DNA of 64,000 bases, from positions 14,478,501 through 14,542,500 of the forward strand of contig OY747723.1 of assembly GCA_963556495.2 (NCBI GenBank). The letters are read 5' to 3'. Numbering within the stretch: the stretch's first letter is position 1; every line of letters begins with the position of its first letter. The DNA comes from Valencia hispanica. Taxonomy: Eukaryota > Chordata > Actinopteri > Cyprinodontiformes > Valenciidae. The notes beneath the pieces were generated by a model. That model saw only the letters and a program-made list of their open reading frames with translations. It was not told the DNA's origin and ran no database searches. The translations under genes were made by a program, and so were the position numbers. Positions 35,410 through 46,300 of the stretch are shown here, piece after piece.

Positions 35410-36160
35410 CTTTTTATTGACTGTTCTATTATTAGGTGTTTCTCTGTAAAAAAAAAAAATCCTCTAAAATTAAAGACTAAGACTTTAGATAGGCTAATTG
35501 ACATCATTAGCCTAAATCTTTGATGGGGCCTTTCGGTTTAAACTTTTTAGGTGGACCGAATTGTAATATTTCAAATCGAGCATAATTAGTAAGGAAACTG
35601 AACATTTTCTGCATTTTAGCAAATTTAAATGTGGTGTGAACATTTTCTTATAACAGACGTAAAACAATATTTGACCTAAAGAGTATTGGGGACACGGAGG
35701 GAAAAGAAAATACAGAAGTAAATCATTTTGGCTGTTTACCTGTTTTTAAATAACTATCAAGATTAGAGAAAAAAAAAATCTTTCTCCAGTACAAAGTGGA
35801 AGTATTAGAAAACCTAAATAGATTAAAACAGTTCAATGAGGGGTATGAAAATACTTTTATGACTAAAGTAAAAGTGTCACACACAAAAAACTAAGCTGGT
35901 AAGAACAACTTAAAAATAAATGGAAGGGGGATGAGAACTATTGAGAAGTCAAGACAAATGTTCTGAAAAAGGGCGTGTTCAATAAATTTTTTGTTAGTTT
36001 GTTTTTTTTACTTTGCTACTACATTTTGACTTAAGCGCTAATCGTATTTTGGGGAGTTAACATTTGAGTTTATTGTCACACATTTTAATTTTCTTCTTCG
36101 GTATTAATTGTCTGTGTGTTTTATTTTGAAAGCGCAATTAGAAACTCGCAGTAGGGTCCG
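35410..36160. other. Short spacer between sap18 and rtraf
   Basis: This AT-rich stretch contains no gene or clear repeat. It separates the sap18 poly(A) signal from the rtraf promoter, and lies where the two human-separated synteny blocks meet. Confidence 0.45.
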
Positions 36161-36164
36161 ACGA

Positions 36165-36175
36165 CGCATGCGCAC
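36165..36175 (+). promoter_or_regulatory. NRF1-like site in the rtraf promoter
   Basis: CGCATGCGCAC lies 90 bases upstream of the rtraf ATG, in a CpG-containing segment without a TATA box. It matches the palindromic NRF1 consensus core (GCATGCGC), common in housekeeping promoters. Function is inferred from motif and position only. Confidence 0.5.
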
Positions 36176-36264
36176 TACCAAGCAGTTAGCAGAGCAGTTG
36201 TCGTACAAGTCTACAGTGTCTAAATAAGAAAAGCGGACGTTTTGCGCAAAGTATTTGTTCTGAA

Positions 36265-38876
36265 ATGTTTCGCAGGAAACTGACTGCGCTAGACTATCAC
36301 GACCCGAACGGATTTGACTGCTCAGGTGAGGGGGAAAAGTGACTAATTAGCGGGTTTCGTTCAGGTTTTCCTGGAGCTAGCTGACGCGTGTACGTATTCA
36401 GAACCCTGTCGCTATAAGGAGACCGTGCGGTGCCAGACTAAAAATAGGAATCGATGGAGGCATTTTAAGCTTTACATAAATATCAGTGCAGTTTAAGGCG
36501 TCCCAACTGGTAAATCATGAATGTTTTTACATAAAGAAAAGTGAAGCCTTATAATTTATCCATCTAACTGGTATGTCTTTAATAAAGGCACCAGCCCACA
36601 CCTATAACTAGGTTCATATTTTGACTCCGTTAATAATGACCTGCTTTAGCTTTTTATTTGAATCATTGTGTTAGCATGTACGTGTCTGCTTGTCACTCCT
36701 GTCAAGATGAAACCCAGTTCAGGAATTGTGTCGTTTGGCTGGAGGACCAGAAGGTCCGACACTACAAGATCGAGGAAAGAGGCAACCTCAGGAACATCCC
36801 CAGCTCAGAGTGGCCCAAAGCTTACGAGAAGGTGAGACTGCTGTTTTTTTTTGTTTGTTTTTTTGCTTTTTGGACAGTCTGGACACCACGCTCTTTGTTT
36901 GATTGAGCTTTCTGCTTGTTTCTGTAGTACCTGCAGGATCTGAACTGTCCCTTTGGAGTACTGGAGAAGAAGGAGGCTCTGGACTGGTTGCTGGGCTTGG
37001 CTGTACGCTATGAATATGGAGACAATGGTAAGACATACAGAAGATAATACATAGAGTCCTGCAAAAGTAATACCGCTTTTAGGCTATTTTTTGTTAAAGG
37101 TTAGTTGGGTAAACTAAAGGTATTTGTGGCTCAAGGTTTTGGATCAGGTGGGATGAAGACAAAAGCCACAGTTTTCAATTCAACAAAACCTGGTTTCCTT
37201 TTTCGTCTTCATCATTGTGGATGTTTTTTTCTTCCTGTTGCATAGAATTCACACTAATCTGTGGTTGTAATTAAAAGTTGAAAAGTCTAAAAACAAGGAG
37301 CCTTACTGACGATATGAAGAAGTTCCCTTTACTGAAATCCAATCTCTCCACAACCAACATTTAGGGCTGAACAAGGCGGTAAAGAAAATAACATAAACAG
37401 ACCTTCAAAATAGTTCACTTTTGGATTTAGAGGATATCAAAATAAAAGCACCAGGTGACAAACTCACCTCAAAACAATTATTTCTTTTTTGTTTTTTTTA
37501 AAGCCTACATTCTTCAATACATTTTGAAGGCGCTGTAAACATTTCCCTGCCATTTCCTTTCACGTTCTACTGATGGAATGCCAAAGATGTCCACAAGATG
37601 GAGGTGTACAATAAGAAGTTTCTACTCCTTACTGAGTGGCTTTATTTTCTGGTTTTGTGCAGTGGAAAAGTATAAGAACTGCCCGCCGCTGGCCACGTCC
37701 GGTAACAGCGATAAGGCCGTGGATCCTCTGGTCAACCTCGACAGTGAGCAAACACGTCTCCCTCTTTTCATCGCCTCTCAACGTTTTAGCTGCTTGTCAT
37801 CTTTCTGTGTTTTCCCTAATCCCCTTTTTAGGTAACTCACCCGATTTTAAAGCAGGAGTTACAGCATTAGCCAACATCCTCAAGATACAACGGCACGACG
37901 ATTACCTGGTCATGCTGAAGGTGAGAGTGTGTGACATCATCCGCATTATGTCTGTAGTACTTCTTAAATGTTTTATTTATTTAAAAAAGCCATAAGAGAA
38001 CCTAGTTTTCACGAAGTCACGTGAGCGACACAGCAAAAATGTAGAAGTGGCTCTCGTCAATTCCCGTGGTGAAACATGGAGGTGGCCTAATCATATATTG
38101 GAGGTTTTGTTCAGCCAACCCTGGGACGTCGAGCAGCTTGAGAAAGAAGAGTGTCGATTCAAGGAGGACAAGCCACACTTTTGTGATTTAACTGCACTAC
38201 TTTGTTGATCTGTTGCATTGAAGGCCGTTGAACTAATTTGGAAACTTCAAGGGGTGTGAATACTTATTCAAGGCACTGTAGATTGTAGCAAAACCTGTTT
38301 GCACAGGCAACAAAGAACTAAGTTGGTGTTTTGATTCCAAATCATAAGATCGACTTTAAACTCTTGATCAGGAGCTGCAGCAGTGCTCTCTAATCAGTGC
38401 GTATCTTCCTGTTGTTGGCAGGCCATCCGTATTCTGATCCAGGAGAGACTTTCACCAGAGGCCATTGCTAAAGCCAGCCAGACCAGAGAGGTGAGCTGAG
38501 GACACGCGTACATCCCAGATGAATATTGGAACTCTGCTTTAAAAAAAAAATGTCCTGCATTTCTCCTCAGGGCATTCCGGTCGCTTTGGACAAACACGTG
38601 CTGGGTTTTGATACCGGAGGTGAGGGGGACAAATCCCTCGTTGGTTTTGGTTTTAACACGCGTGACCTGTAAAGACTGTCGCCCCCACCTGGTAACAGTG
38701 TTCCTCCTCTTCCCCCGACAGACGCGACCCTGAACGAAGCGGCCCAGATCCTGCGGCTGCTGCACATCGAGGAGCTGCGGGAGCTGCAGACCAAGATCAA
38801 CGAGGCCATCGTTGCCGTTCAGGCCATCATAGCTGACCCCAAGACGGACCACCGGCTGGGCAAGGTTGGCAGATGA
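36265..38876 (+). CDS. rtraf: RNA transcription, translation and transport factor (C14orf166/CGI-99/hCLE family)
   Basis: Rtraf binds RNA polymerase II and is a subunit of the tRNA-splicing ligase complex (with RTCB and DDX1) and of RNA transport granules. Eight exons are visible: 36265-36325, 36707-36831, 36928-37027, 37663-37743, 37832-37920, 38422-38490, 38571-38619 and 38722-38876. All introns are GT-AG and phases agree throughout, giving 729 nt, or 242 aa (human 244). Landmarks are MFRRKLTALDYHDPNGFDCS at the start, WLEDQKVRHYKIEERGNLRN, ALDWLLGLAVRYEYGDN, PDFKAGVTALANILKIQRHD, GIPVALDKHVLGFDTGDATL and the helical end LRLLHIEELRELQTKINEAI to DHRLGKVGR. The variable part is residues around KNCPPLATSGNSDKAVDP. 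Introns 3 and 5 carry Tc1-type debris. Confidence 0.97.
38030..38290 (+). repeat. Tc1-related repeat in rtraf intron 5
   Basis: GGTGAAACATGGAGGTGGCC (about 38,069) encodes the HGGG region of Tc1 transposase in sense. The right end, GTGAATACTTATTCAAGGCACTGTA (two blocks, 38,256-38,280), is the family terminus. The middle is deleted. Confidence 0.6.
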
Positions 38877-39234
38877 AAGGGAAGGTCAAAGAGGAGGTGC
38901 TGGAGGGAGCCGAGGACAGAGCCGCAGGGGTTTTTTAAGTTCATTTCCAGAGAAAAAGGCCTTTTTCTTTTCCTTTTTTCTTTTTTTGGGAAGCATCTGA
39001 AGGACATGTTTGTTTTTTTCAGTTGTTGCATGAGATGGGCCAATTTGGACAAACTATGAGCAAAGGTCCAGGTTTCAGATGCAAAGATTAATTTTCTAAC
39101 AGAAGAGCGGAAAAACTGTTGTAGTTCTGGTAAAAAAAAAAAAAAAAAAGTCCTCACAGATTGAGGATTCCTGTTGAACTCCTGAAAGCTGTCCTGTTAT
39201 CTCTTGTGAGAGAACTGTTCGTCTTTGTTGATGG

Positions 39235-39240
39235 AATAAA
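39235..39240 (+). terminator. rtraf polyadenylation signal
   Basis: AATAAA lies about 360 bases after the rtraf stop, with a GTTCATTTTG-rich stretch after it. It is the first good signal on the plus strand. Confidence 0.7.
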
Positions 39241-39327
39241 GGTTCATTTTGAGACGGTTATTTTAAGATTGGATGTGATTCGTACAACAGATCAAACTGA
39301 CTTGGAAAAACTTGTATCAAACCACAT

Positions 39328-39333
39328 TTTATT
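39328..39333 (-). terminator. Candidate nid2 polyadenylation signal
   Basis: TTTATT on the plus strand gives AATAAA on the minus strand, about 1 kb after the nid2 stop codon. Other TTTATT copies (for example near 39,516) lie closer to the stop and could serve instead. With this signal the two genes converge with ends less than 100 bases apart. Confidence 0.4.
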
Positions 39334-39781
39334 GATATAAATACCACATCTCGATATAAAATAAAAAAGGTTTAAAATGTAAAAAATATTCAGCAAAATA
39401 AAGCGTGACATTTTCTCATGCGGTGAATCCGGCACTGGAGCTGCTGGAATCGGACTGGGTTGCTTTCATTTCAGAAATTAACTTTAAAAGTAATAAAACA
39501 GGTTTGCTGTTAACGCCTGTTTTATTCTTGAACCGAGACAAGAAGACTGAAACTCATCTCCTGGCTCTAGGTCCAAATTAATACTGCTGAGTAATTAATA
39601 AAAAAAAAAGGACACACATAACTCATCTTAAATGGTCAATGAAGCTGAATGCAGAGTGAACAGTATAAAAACCCCTGATTCTTAATGTTGCCATTCCTCA
39701 GCTAACACTGGATAGTTCAGGATCTTTGAGGTGAGTTTTTGTTAAGTTATAAGTAGTCAATATCTTACCTGCAAGTAGATC

Positions 39782-39925
39782 AGTGTTTCCCCAACACGGG
39801 TCCTTAAAGCACATGTTTTAGATTTCCCTGTTAATCAGCCATCAATTGAAATCAGGTGTGCTGAAGCAGGGAAACCTCTAAAAAACATGTAGGGCGCCTT
39901 GAGGACCATTGCAGTAGATCAATTG
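39782..39925. mobile_element. Foldback MITE in the nid2 3' UTR region
   Basis: Arms CAGTGTTTCCCCAACACGGG, then TGTTTTAGATTTCCCTG, are mirrored by CAGGGAAACCTCTAAAAAAC and GAGGACCATTG. It belongs to the same family as 3855-4095 and 44,790-44,985. It is short, with hAT-like ends. Confidence 0.55.
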
Positions 39926-40135
39926 TCCTAGTGAGACCAAAGCGGACCCCTACCGAACAAGATTCCACCAACTAATTTATGATTTATTCTAAATTTAAGA
40001 AGAGAGCAAGGGTCTGATCTACAGCGGGTTGGAAATGACCTGCTTTTAACCTAACTTCAAAAATCCCTTTAAGTGACAAGACAACGGCACACTCATTTAA
40101 AACTCTAGCTTTGATAGAAAACAAAATAACTCAAA

Positions 40136-40157
40136 ATATATATATATATATATATAA
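40136..40157. repeat. AT dinucleotide microsatellite
   Basis: An uninterrupted run of about 11 AT units lies downstream of the nid2 stop codon, in its predicted 3' UTR. Confidence 0.9.
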
Positions 40158-40331
40158 AACCAGAAAAAATGAGGTATAAAACAAATTTACAAGACATTTA
40201 CTTTGGGTTACATTTGAGGGTGAGGACAGGGTTTGAACTCTGCTCCTGTCTGAGAGAGTCGGCCGCCTTTCCGTCTAGCGATCGGCTCCCATAACTACAG
40301 CACCGAAGGACCTTGGATTGCTGGTCCGTTG

Positions 40332-43300
40332 TTAATGGCTCCCTGTAAAAAAAAAAAAAAAAAATGTTAACACTTCTGTGACGTCTAATTAGCCACAGAA
40401 GGAAGTCAGGTGTAAATCCAAATGTTTGTTTTTTTTTAGTTTTTTTTTTAGTGCCTTTAATGACAGAACAAACACAAAGCCCTGAGGGACTTTTCAATGT
40501 GTCCATGGCTTCAACAATGATGGCTTTTAAAGCCTCTTAAAACCACCTCCCAAACACCTATAAAGGGGGCTTTAGAGCTGTCATCAGGTGCCTTTGAAGG
40601 GAGACCCGGACAACGGCGTCAAGCGGGTCCGGCGCTGTGCAAATGTGTGACATCTGCCACGGTGCCGCTTTGAGGATTATCCTGTCTTTAGAGGGGCTAC
40701 GTCGCACTTTGAAGGTGTTTTTAAAAACACAGGTTTGGGAAGCACCCGAGGACATCTGGGGACGTGACGCACACCAAAGTATGGCGGGGGGTGGGGGGTG
40801 GGTGTCGTCAACAACTGTGTAATCATCACACTTTGGTTCACGCCCGGGGAGTCAGAAAGGGTCGCCCCACAGGCCTGACGGTTCTTGTCCTCTTTGTGAG
40901 TGGTGGGAGCCGTCAAACCGTTTCCACAAGACTTAAAACGGATAGTTGTCACTGGCGGGAGACGGCTCGATGACACACCTGAGGATGAACCGTTGAGATC
41001 AAGCGAGAACGTTCGGGTGTCAGATCAGCAAGCATCTTACGGAACCCCAAGAAAACATCCGAAAATCTGGATGTATTCAACACTGCTTTGAAATATTATG
41101 TATATTGAAACTTTTTCCAATCATCCCAGTTGTGGGTGCAAATCTTAACGTACTTTACTGGGATATTATATGATCAAACACAAAGGCCTCAGTGCAAAAG
41201 TGCTGTGTCACCATATTAGCACTCATCAGCCTGAACAAACCATTCTGACAGTCAAATATGTTGGCAGCATCATGCTGATGATCTTTAGTAGGGACTGGGA
41301 GGCTGCCAAAGAAGTGGCTCTTGCTAATTTGGGTTAAAACCAATTGCACACACAAAAAAATAGCAATGTTTTATAATGTAAAGGTAAATTCTAGCTTTAG
41401 AAGTGTTTTCTAGGCACTTTTATTCAAAATATGAATAACATTTCCACCATAGATATTTTTGTCAATAGGTTTTGACATTCATTTTCATAAAAAAATTAAG
41501 GTCCCATTACAGGAAATGTATTAAACCTACCAACTAAAATAAAAAAATTTTTTTTTGTTATTTAATGAAAAAAAACGACACAAATTTTCAAAACTGATTG
41601 AAAAACAAGCTGTTCGGTTTTGAAGAGTCCTCCTGCAACAATTTTTGTTCAGCCGGACCGAAGGAAAATATGGCTCCTGGGGTTGTAGAGGCGTTAAACG
41701 TAAATGTGTTAGAACGGCCCAGCCAAAGTCCAGACTTGCATCTAATTAGGAATCAGTGGGGAGACTATAACATTGTTTCTTAGACCCACTTTCCATCCCA
41801 TCTGACTGAGCTTGAGCTGTTTTTGCAAAGAATAGGTAAAAACGTTAGTCTTTAGACGTGCCAAGATTTTCTGTCCGCTTTACTTAGAATCCCAATAAAA
41901 TAAGTGGAAGCTTCTGGTTGGAAAAGGGCTTTCTTTTTCTTTTTTTTAATGGATGAGTGAAATCCTATCAAACATCACCTATATCTCACCTGGTAGACAG
42001 TGGGTGGTTGCTATGGTGATACCGTACAGGTGAGAGCGCTGCTCGGGCAGGTATTCATCGGTGAACTTGCTGCTGTCTTTGTTAACTGCGATCACGCCGT
42101 CCCTGTGAAGACTCAGGCTGATTACTAATCAGGAACAAATCAATGACAGTACAAATTCCAGCAATGGCTAATGCAGGACGGCCATTAAAGATGGCTACCT
42201 CCTCCAGTCGCTGTAGTAGAAGTGGTTAATGTAGTAGACCATGCTGAATGGGTAGTTGAGGCCAGAGTGGATCACTCTTCGACCGGAGCCATTCGCAAAT
42301 ATGCACTCTAAGCGCTTTGTGCCTGACGGAAAGATAAAGGAGATGGCAGATCAGGACGGCTTTCAGGTTCTAAAGGGAACTTTCACAAGCGTGATGTTTA
42401 CCTGCGTCCGCCCAGCAGATCAGTCCAGAAGAGGAGTCGTACGTCAGAGCGTTTGGCAACCCGATCCCATCGGACACGACCACTCTACGGCCCTGACCGT
42501 CCACAGTGGACGTCTCGATCTTTGGAGCGTCTCTGTTCCAGTCGGTCCAATATAAACTCCTGCAGCGAGTCACAGTACACAATGAAACATTTGAAAAGTT
42601 TGTTATTATTATCATTACTGGGATGTGATGTTTTTGACCCACAATAAGGATCCATGGTAAAATACAAGTTTAAATATAAAACATACGGCATGCCCTGTTT
42701 ACTCTGATTTCCCTTTATAAAATCCGAAGGCTTATGACTAAATAGATTTTTTTTTAACCTGTGTGTAATTTAATCCTTCATGCAAAAAAAAAAAAAACAA
42801 AAAAAAAAACTATAGCACATCAACCCCCTCTGTGAAACATGGTGGCGGCAGCATCAGGCTGTGGGGATTTTTTATTTTATTTTTATTTTTTGCTGGGTTT
42901 TAGTTCTAAAAATCTTTCAAGATCTGTTGTCATTTTCATTTAACTTCAGCGTTATTCACTTCTTTGTGTTGGTCTCACATAGGGGTGTTTCGGTATAGAC
43001 AAAAATCACGATTCAGTACATATTTGGGGTTTTCAAGTCACGGTTGGGCACGTTGTTGGTACACTTTAATCCAGAAAAAGGAACACAAATGTGTATACAT
43101 TTTTTTTAAAACTTTGATTAGCATTAAACAACCTTTTTCCTGAATTCCTTCCTTTTAATTTCTGAAATTAACTAGATTTTATTATGTTCTGTAACTTAAA
43201 AAAGTTAAATGTATAGAAATTATTGGAGATTTGATTGGATTTTTAAAAATAAAATAAAATAGTACAAGCAGACATAGCCAGAGTAGAGAACAATATAACC

Positions 43301-46300
43301 ACTTGAAACAGTCAGTGTTAATGTTTCGGAAGATTTAAATAATACTTTGCCCATATTTGAGAATAAAACATCCTCAAATTACGTTTTGATATTTTTGACA
43401 TCCTAATTTCCCAGCTGTACTTGAATGCAGCATGGGCAGCTTCTCATCAAAGGGGATTCCGCTGACTTATGTTTTATACCAAATAAGGTGTTTGGGCTGA
43501 TCGGATGCAACTGGTAACCATGTGGACCTCAGCTGGTTTTTCTGTAGTACCAGTGATGTTTACATTCAGCTTATTTCAGGTTAGTAATTCAGTTCAGTGC
43601 AGAGCGTGTTATGTACTTTATTGGTGTTGAAAGATGGGTTCGCTGAGAAAGTTCTGGTTCGGTCCATTTTTCTTTTTCTACTGTAGCTGCACGAGAAACC
43701 GTCAATTTTCCCAAATAGCAGAGTTGAGTGATAGCTGGGAGTCCTCTGTTTTGTTATAGTGTCACTTTTTAGAGTTGCACTGCGAAATGTTGAACGCTGG
43801 GCTCTGAGTTCCGCACATAAACATTCTGCATGTGTTCAGGTAGAAAACAGCTGTATTCGTTCGGTACCAAACTGACAGGGCTGTACCTAAAAATCCGAAA
43901 AAAGAATACATGCACCATTACACCCCCAGTATCATAAAAAATCCCAACAGAGTACATTGAAGCTTCGGGCTGTTGTAGTTTAGGGGTATGAATACTTTTG
44001 CAGGGCACTGTGTTTCCTGCTGACAAGTTCATAGTCGGCACTTGATCAGGTCAGGTCCAGATGAGGTTATATGTACCGTATTTTGTGTGTGTGTGGGCGC
44101 TGATGGGAAGGTTGGGTCTCTACCAGAACACACTCAAACTTGCCTCGAGTGAGAAACTAAAACTGTCAAGGCGATGATGTGAAACATACATTTCACGTTT
44201 GTTAATACACACAGTTGCATAAAAGCTCATTACTGGGATAATTTGAAAGATGAAAAGCAGATGTAATGCAAGGAGCGTGCAGAATTTATAGCCATGGTAA
44301 AGCCAAACAGTCTCCCTGGTTCATCTGTAGACAGCATAAAAAAGAAAAAGGATCAAACATGAACTTTGTAAAAGAGGTTCCAGCTCGTAAATTTCCTTCC
44401 ATCTCTTATCAAGGACTCCGTGTTTATGTTAGAGTCTCGTGCCAACAAACCAGACTCAACAAGACTCGATGGTGCGAAAAAACGCATCCGTACTTCTGCC
44501 CCACAGTGGATCCAGGCTTTGTTGACTCACAGCTTGTTGGTGGAGGTGTTGCGTGAAATTCCCTGGTTTAAATAAGCCAAACCATGTGTTCTCCGTGGAG
44601 CACTTCAGGACGAGTCATTCAGCACTGAACAAGCCACAGCTTTAAACCTCCAAATATGCCTTTTTCAAACTTTGAATTAGTATAAATGATTGATGTGTTG
44701 ATGAATCCAGCTCATGAGATAAGACTTTAGCAATAATAATAATAATAAAATTAACACTAAGTATCAAGTCTAGGCTTAAAATATAAAGCAGTGTTTTTCA
44801 ACCTTGGTCCTCTAGGCATACTGCCCTGCACGTTTTAGATGTTTCCCTGCTTTAACAAACCTGATTCACATGATTGCAGCTCAGCAAAAGCCTCTTAATC
44901 AGACATCAATCAAAAGCAGGCGTGCTTAAGTAGAAACATCTAAAACATGCAGGGCAGTGTGCGTTGAGCACCAAGGTTTATAAAAGTTGTTCGTTATTCT
45001 TTGTTCAATATTCTGCACCGGGTTTGCCCATTGGTGGGAGCATATGTTGCATGTTTAAGTTTCTGCAACATCAGACATTCGGGACGTTTGGAAATCTGTT
45101 TTCACAAGATTTTCAACAAAACAAATAGCTCTCCTGGGAAAATTGTAACCCTCTGAAAAGAATATTTGTAATATTGACTTCCAAGTCCATAGATTTGATA
45201 TTTATAGGCTCGTTGAAAACAGCCCTGTGAGAAATTAATAGTAAAGTAAAACATTCATAGAATTAAATTAATGGAGAAGTTCAGACTATGTCATCAAGTA
45301 AGACGACCTATAGGTAGCTAGCTCATTTAAAATATGCAACGTGTTTTGATCCTGTCCCTTGAAAGAATCGGATTCGAGAATTGCTTGGAATTGGAATGGA
45401 AACAAGGAATCAGAATTGTTCGAATTCAAACAATGCCCGACCCTACTCCTGGTGACAAAAGAACCACTGAAAATGGACGCCCCCTGTTTTAGTAAATTGA
45501 TCTTCTCATTAAACACAACTGATGCAAAACAAAACAAAAAAAGCAAATTAGATTATTAAAAAATTGCTATTTGAATATGCTTTAATCCACTGACGAGATC
45601 TTCTCACACCTCTAGTTTTAATGGACAAAAAGTCTTACCCTGTGGATGAGACCACCATGATGGCCCGCGGGTTGACCAAGTCCGAGTCAAACAGGGTCCG
45701 CCTCCTGCTGCCGTCCAGGCCGGCGCTTTCAATCACATCCGAGTTCGAGTCGACCCAGAACATCAACCTGCGTTTGGCATCCACGGCCAAACCCTCCGGA
45801 CTCATGAGATCTACAGGCAGACCAGACCGCGCTTATCGTTTAAACCAGCGTGGGAGCAATAAAACAGACAAAGAAGACCCGGCGTACGCCCTTACCTGTG
45901 TTGATGAGCATCTCAGGCTCAGCTCCAGACGCCATCGAAGCTCTGTTAATCGTCCTTGCCGACAAATCCGTCCAGTAGACTTTGTTTTCTTCGCAGTCAT
46001 AGGCGATACCGACGACTATGGAGCCCTGGGTATAAACAAACAAAGCAACACCTAAAAAATTCACATCAGCCGGAGCTGGTTCACCTAAAGAGCTTTTAGT
46101 TTTGAGCAGGTCAAACAACTTGACTGAAATCTCGAAAGCTTAAAACACAAATGCACCCTATAATGAATTACTAGAATCTCAAATCAGATCATTAAAAAAC
46201 ATTCCACCAGATCATTTTAATGAGACTGAATTCTAAACTTTGACTGGGCCAAAATGACAACAAAGTAGTTGAAAAGGAGAAAAAAAAAAAAAAGATGGCT

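Larger units (their letters stand above)
40332..46025 (-). other. nid2: nid2 YWTD beta-propeller exons
   Basis: Six exons encode the LDL-receptor class B propeller, the laminin-binding part in nidogen-1: 46025-45896, 45810-45639, 42559-42402, 42322-42199, 42102-41990 and 40342-40332. YWTD-type motifs appear in order as [39 protein letters not shown] and [10 protein letters not shown], five repeats as in other nidogens. Exon phases agree (0-1, 1-2, 2-1, 1-2, 2-1, 1-end). No EGF domain follows the propeller, as in nidogen-2. The intron at 42,560-45,638 is filled with repeats. Confidence 0.92.

Noticed and set aside
40198..40340. Longer reading from the last nid2 acceptor ([10 protein letters not shown]...)
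   Set aside because: The upstream exon ends in phase 1, which gives Gly-Ser-His and a stop right after the junction, matching the short ending of nidogen-2. The longer frame needs another phase.
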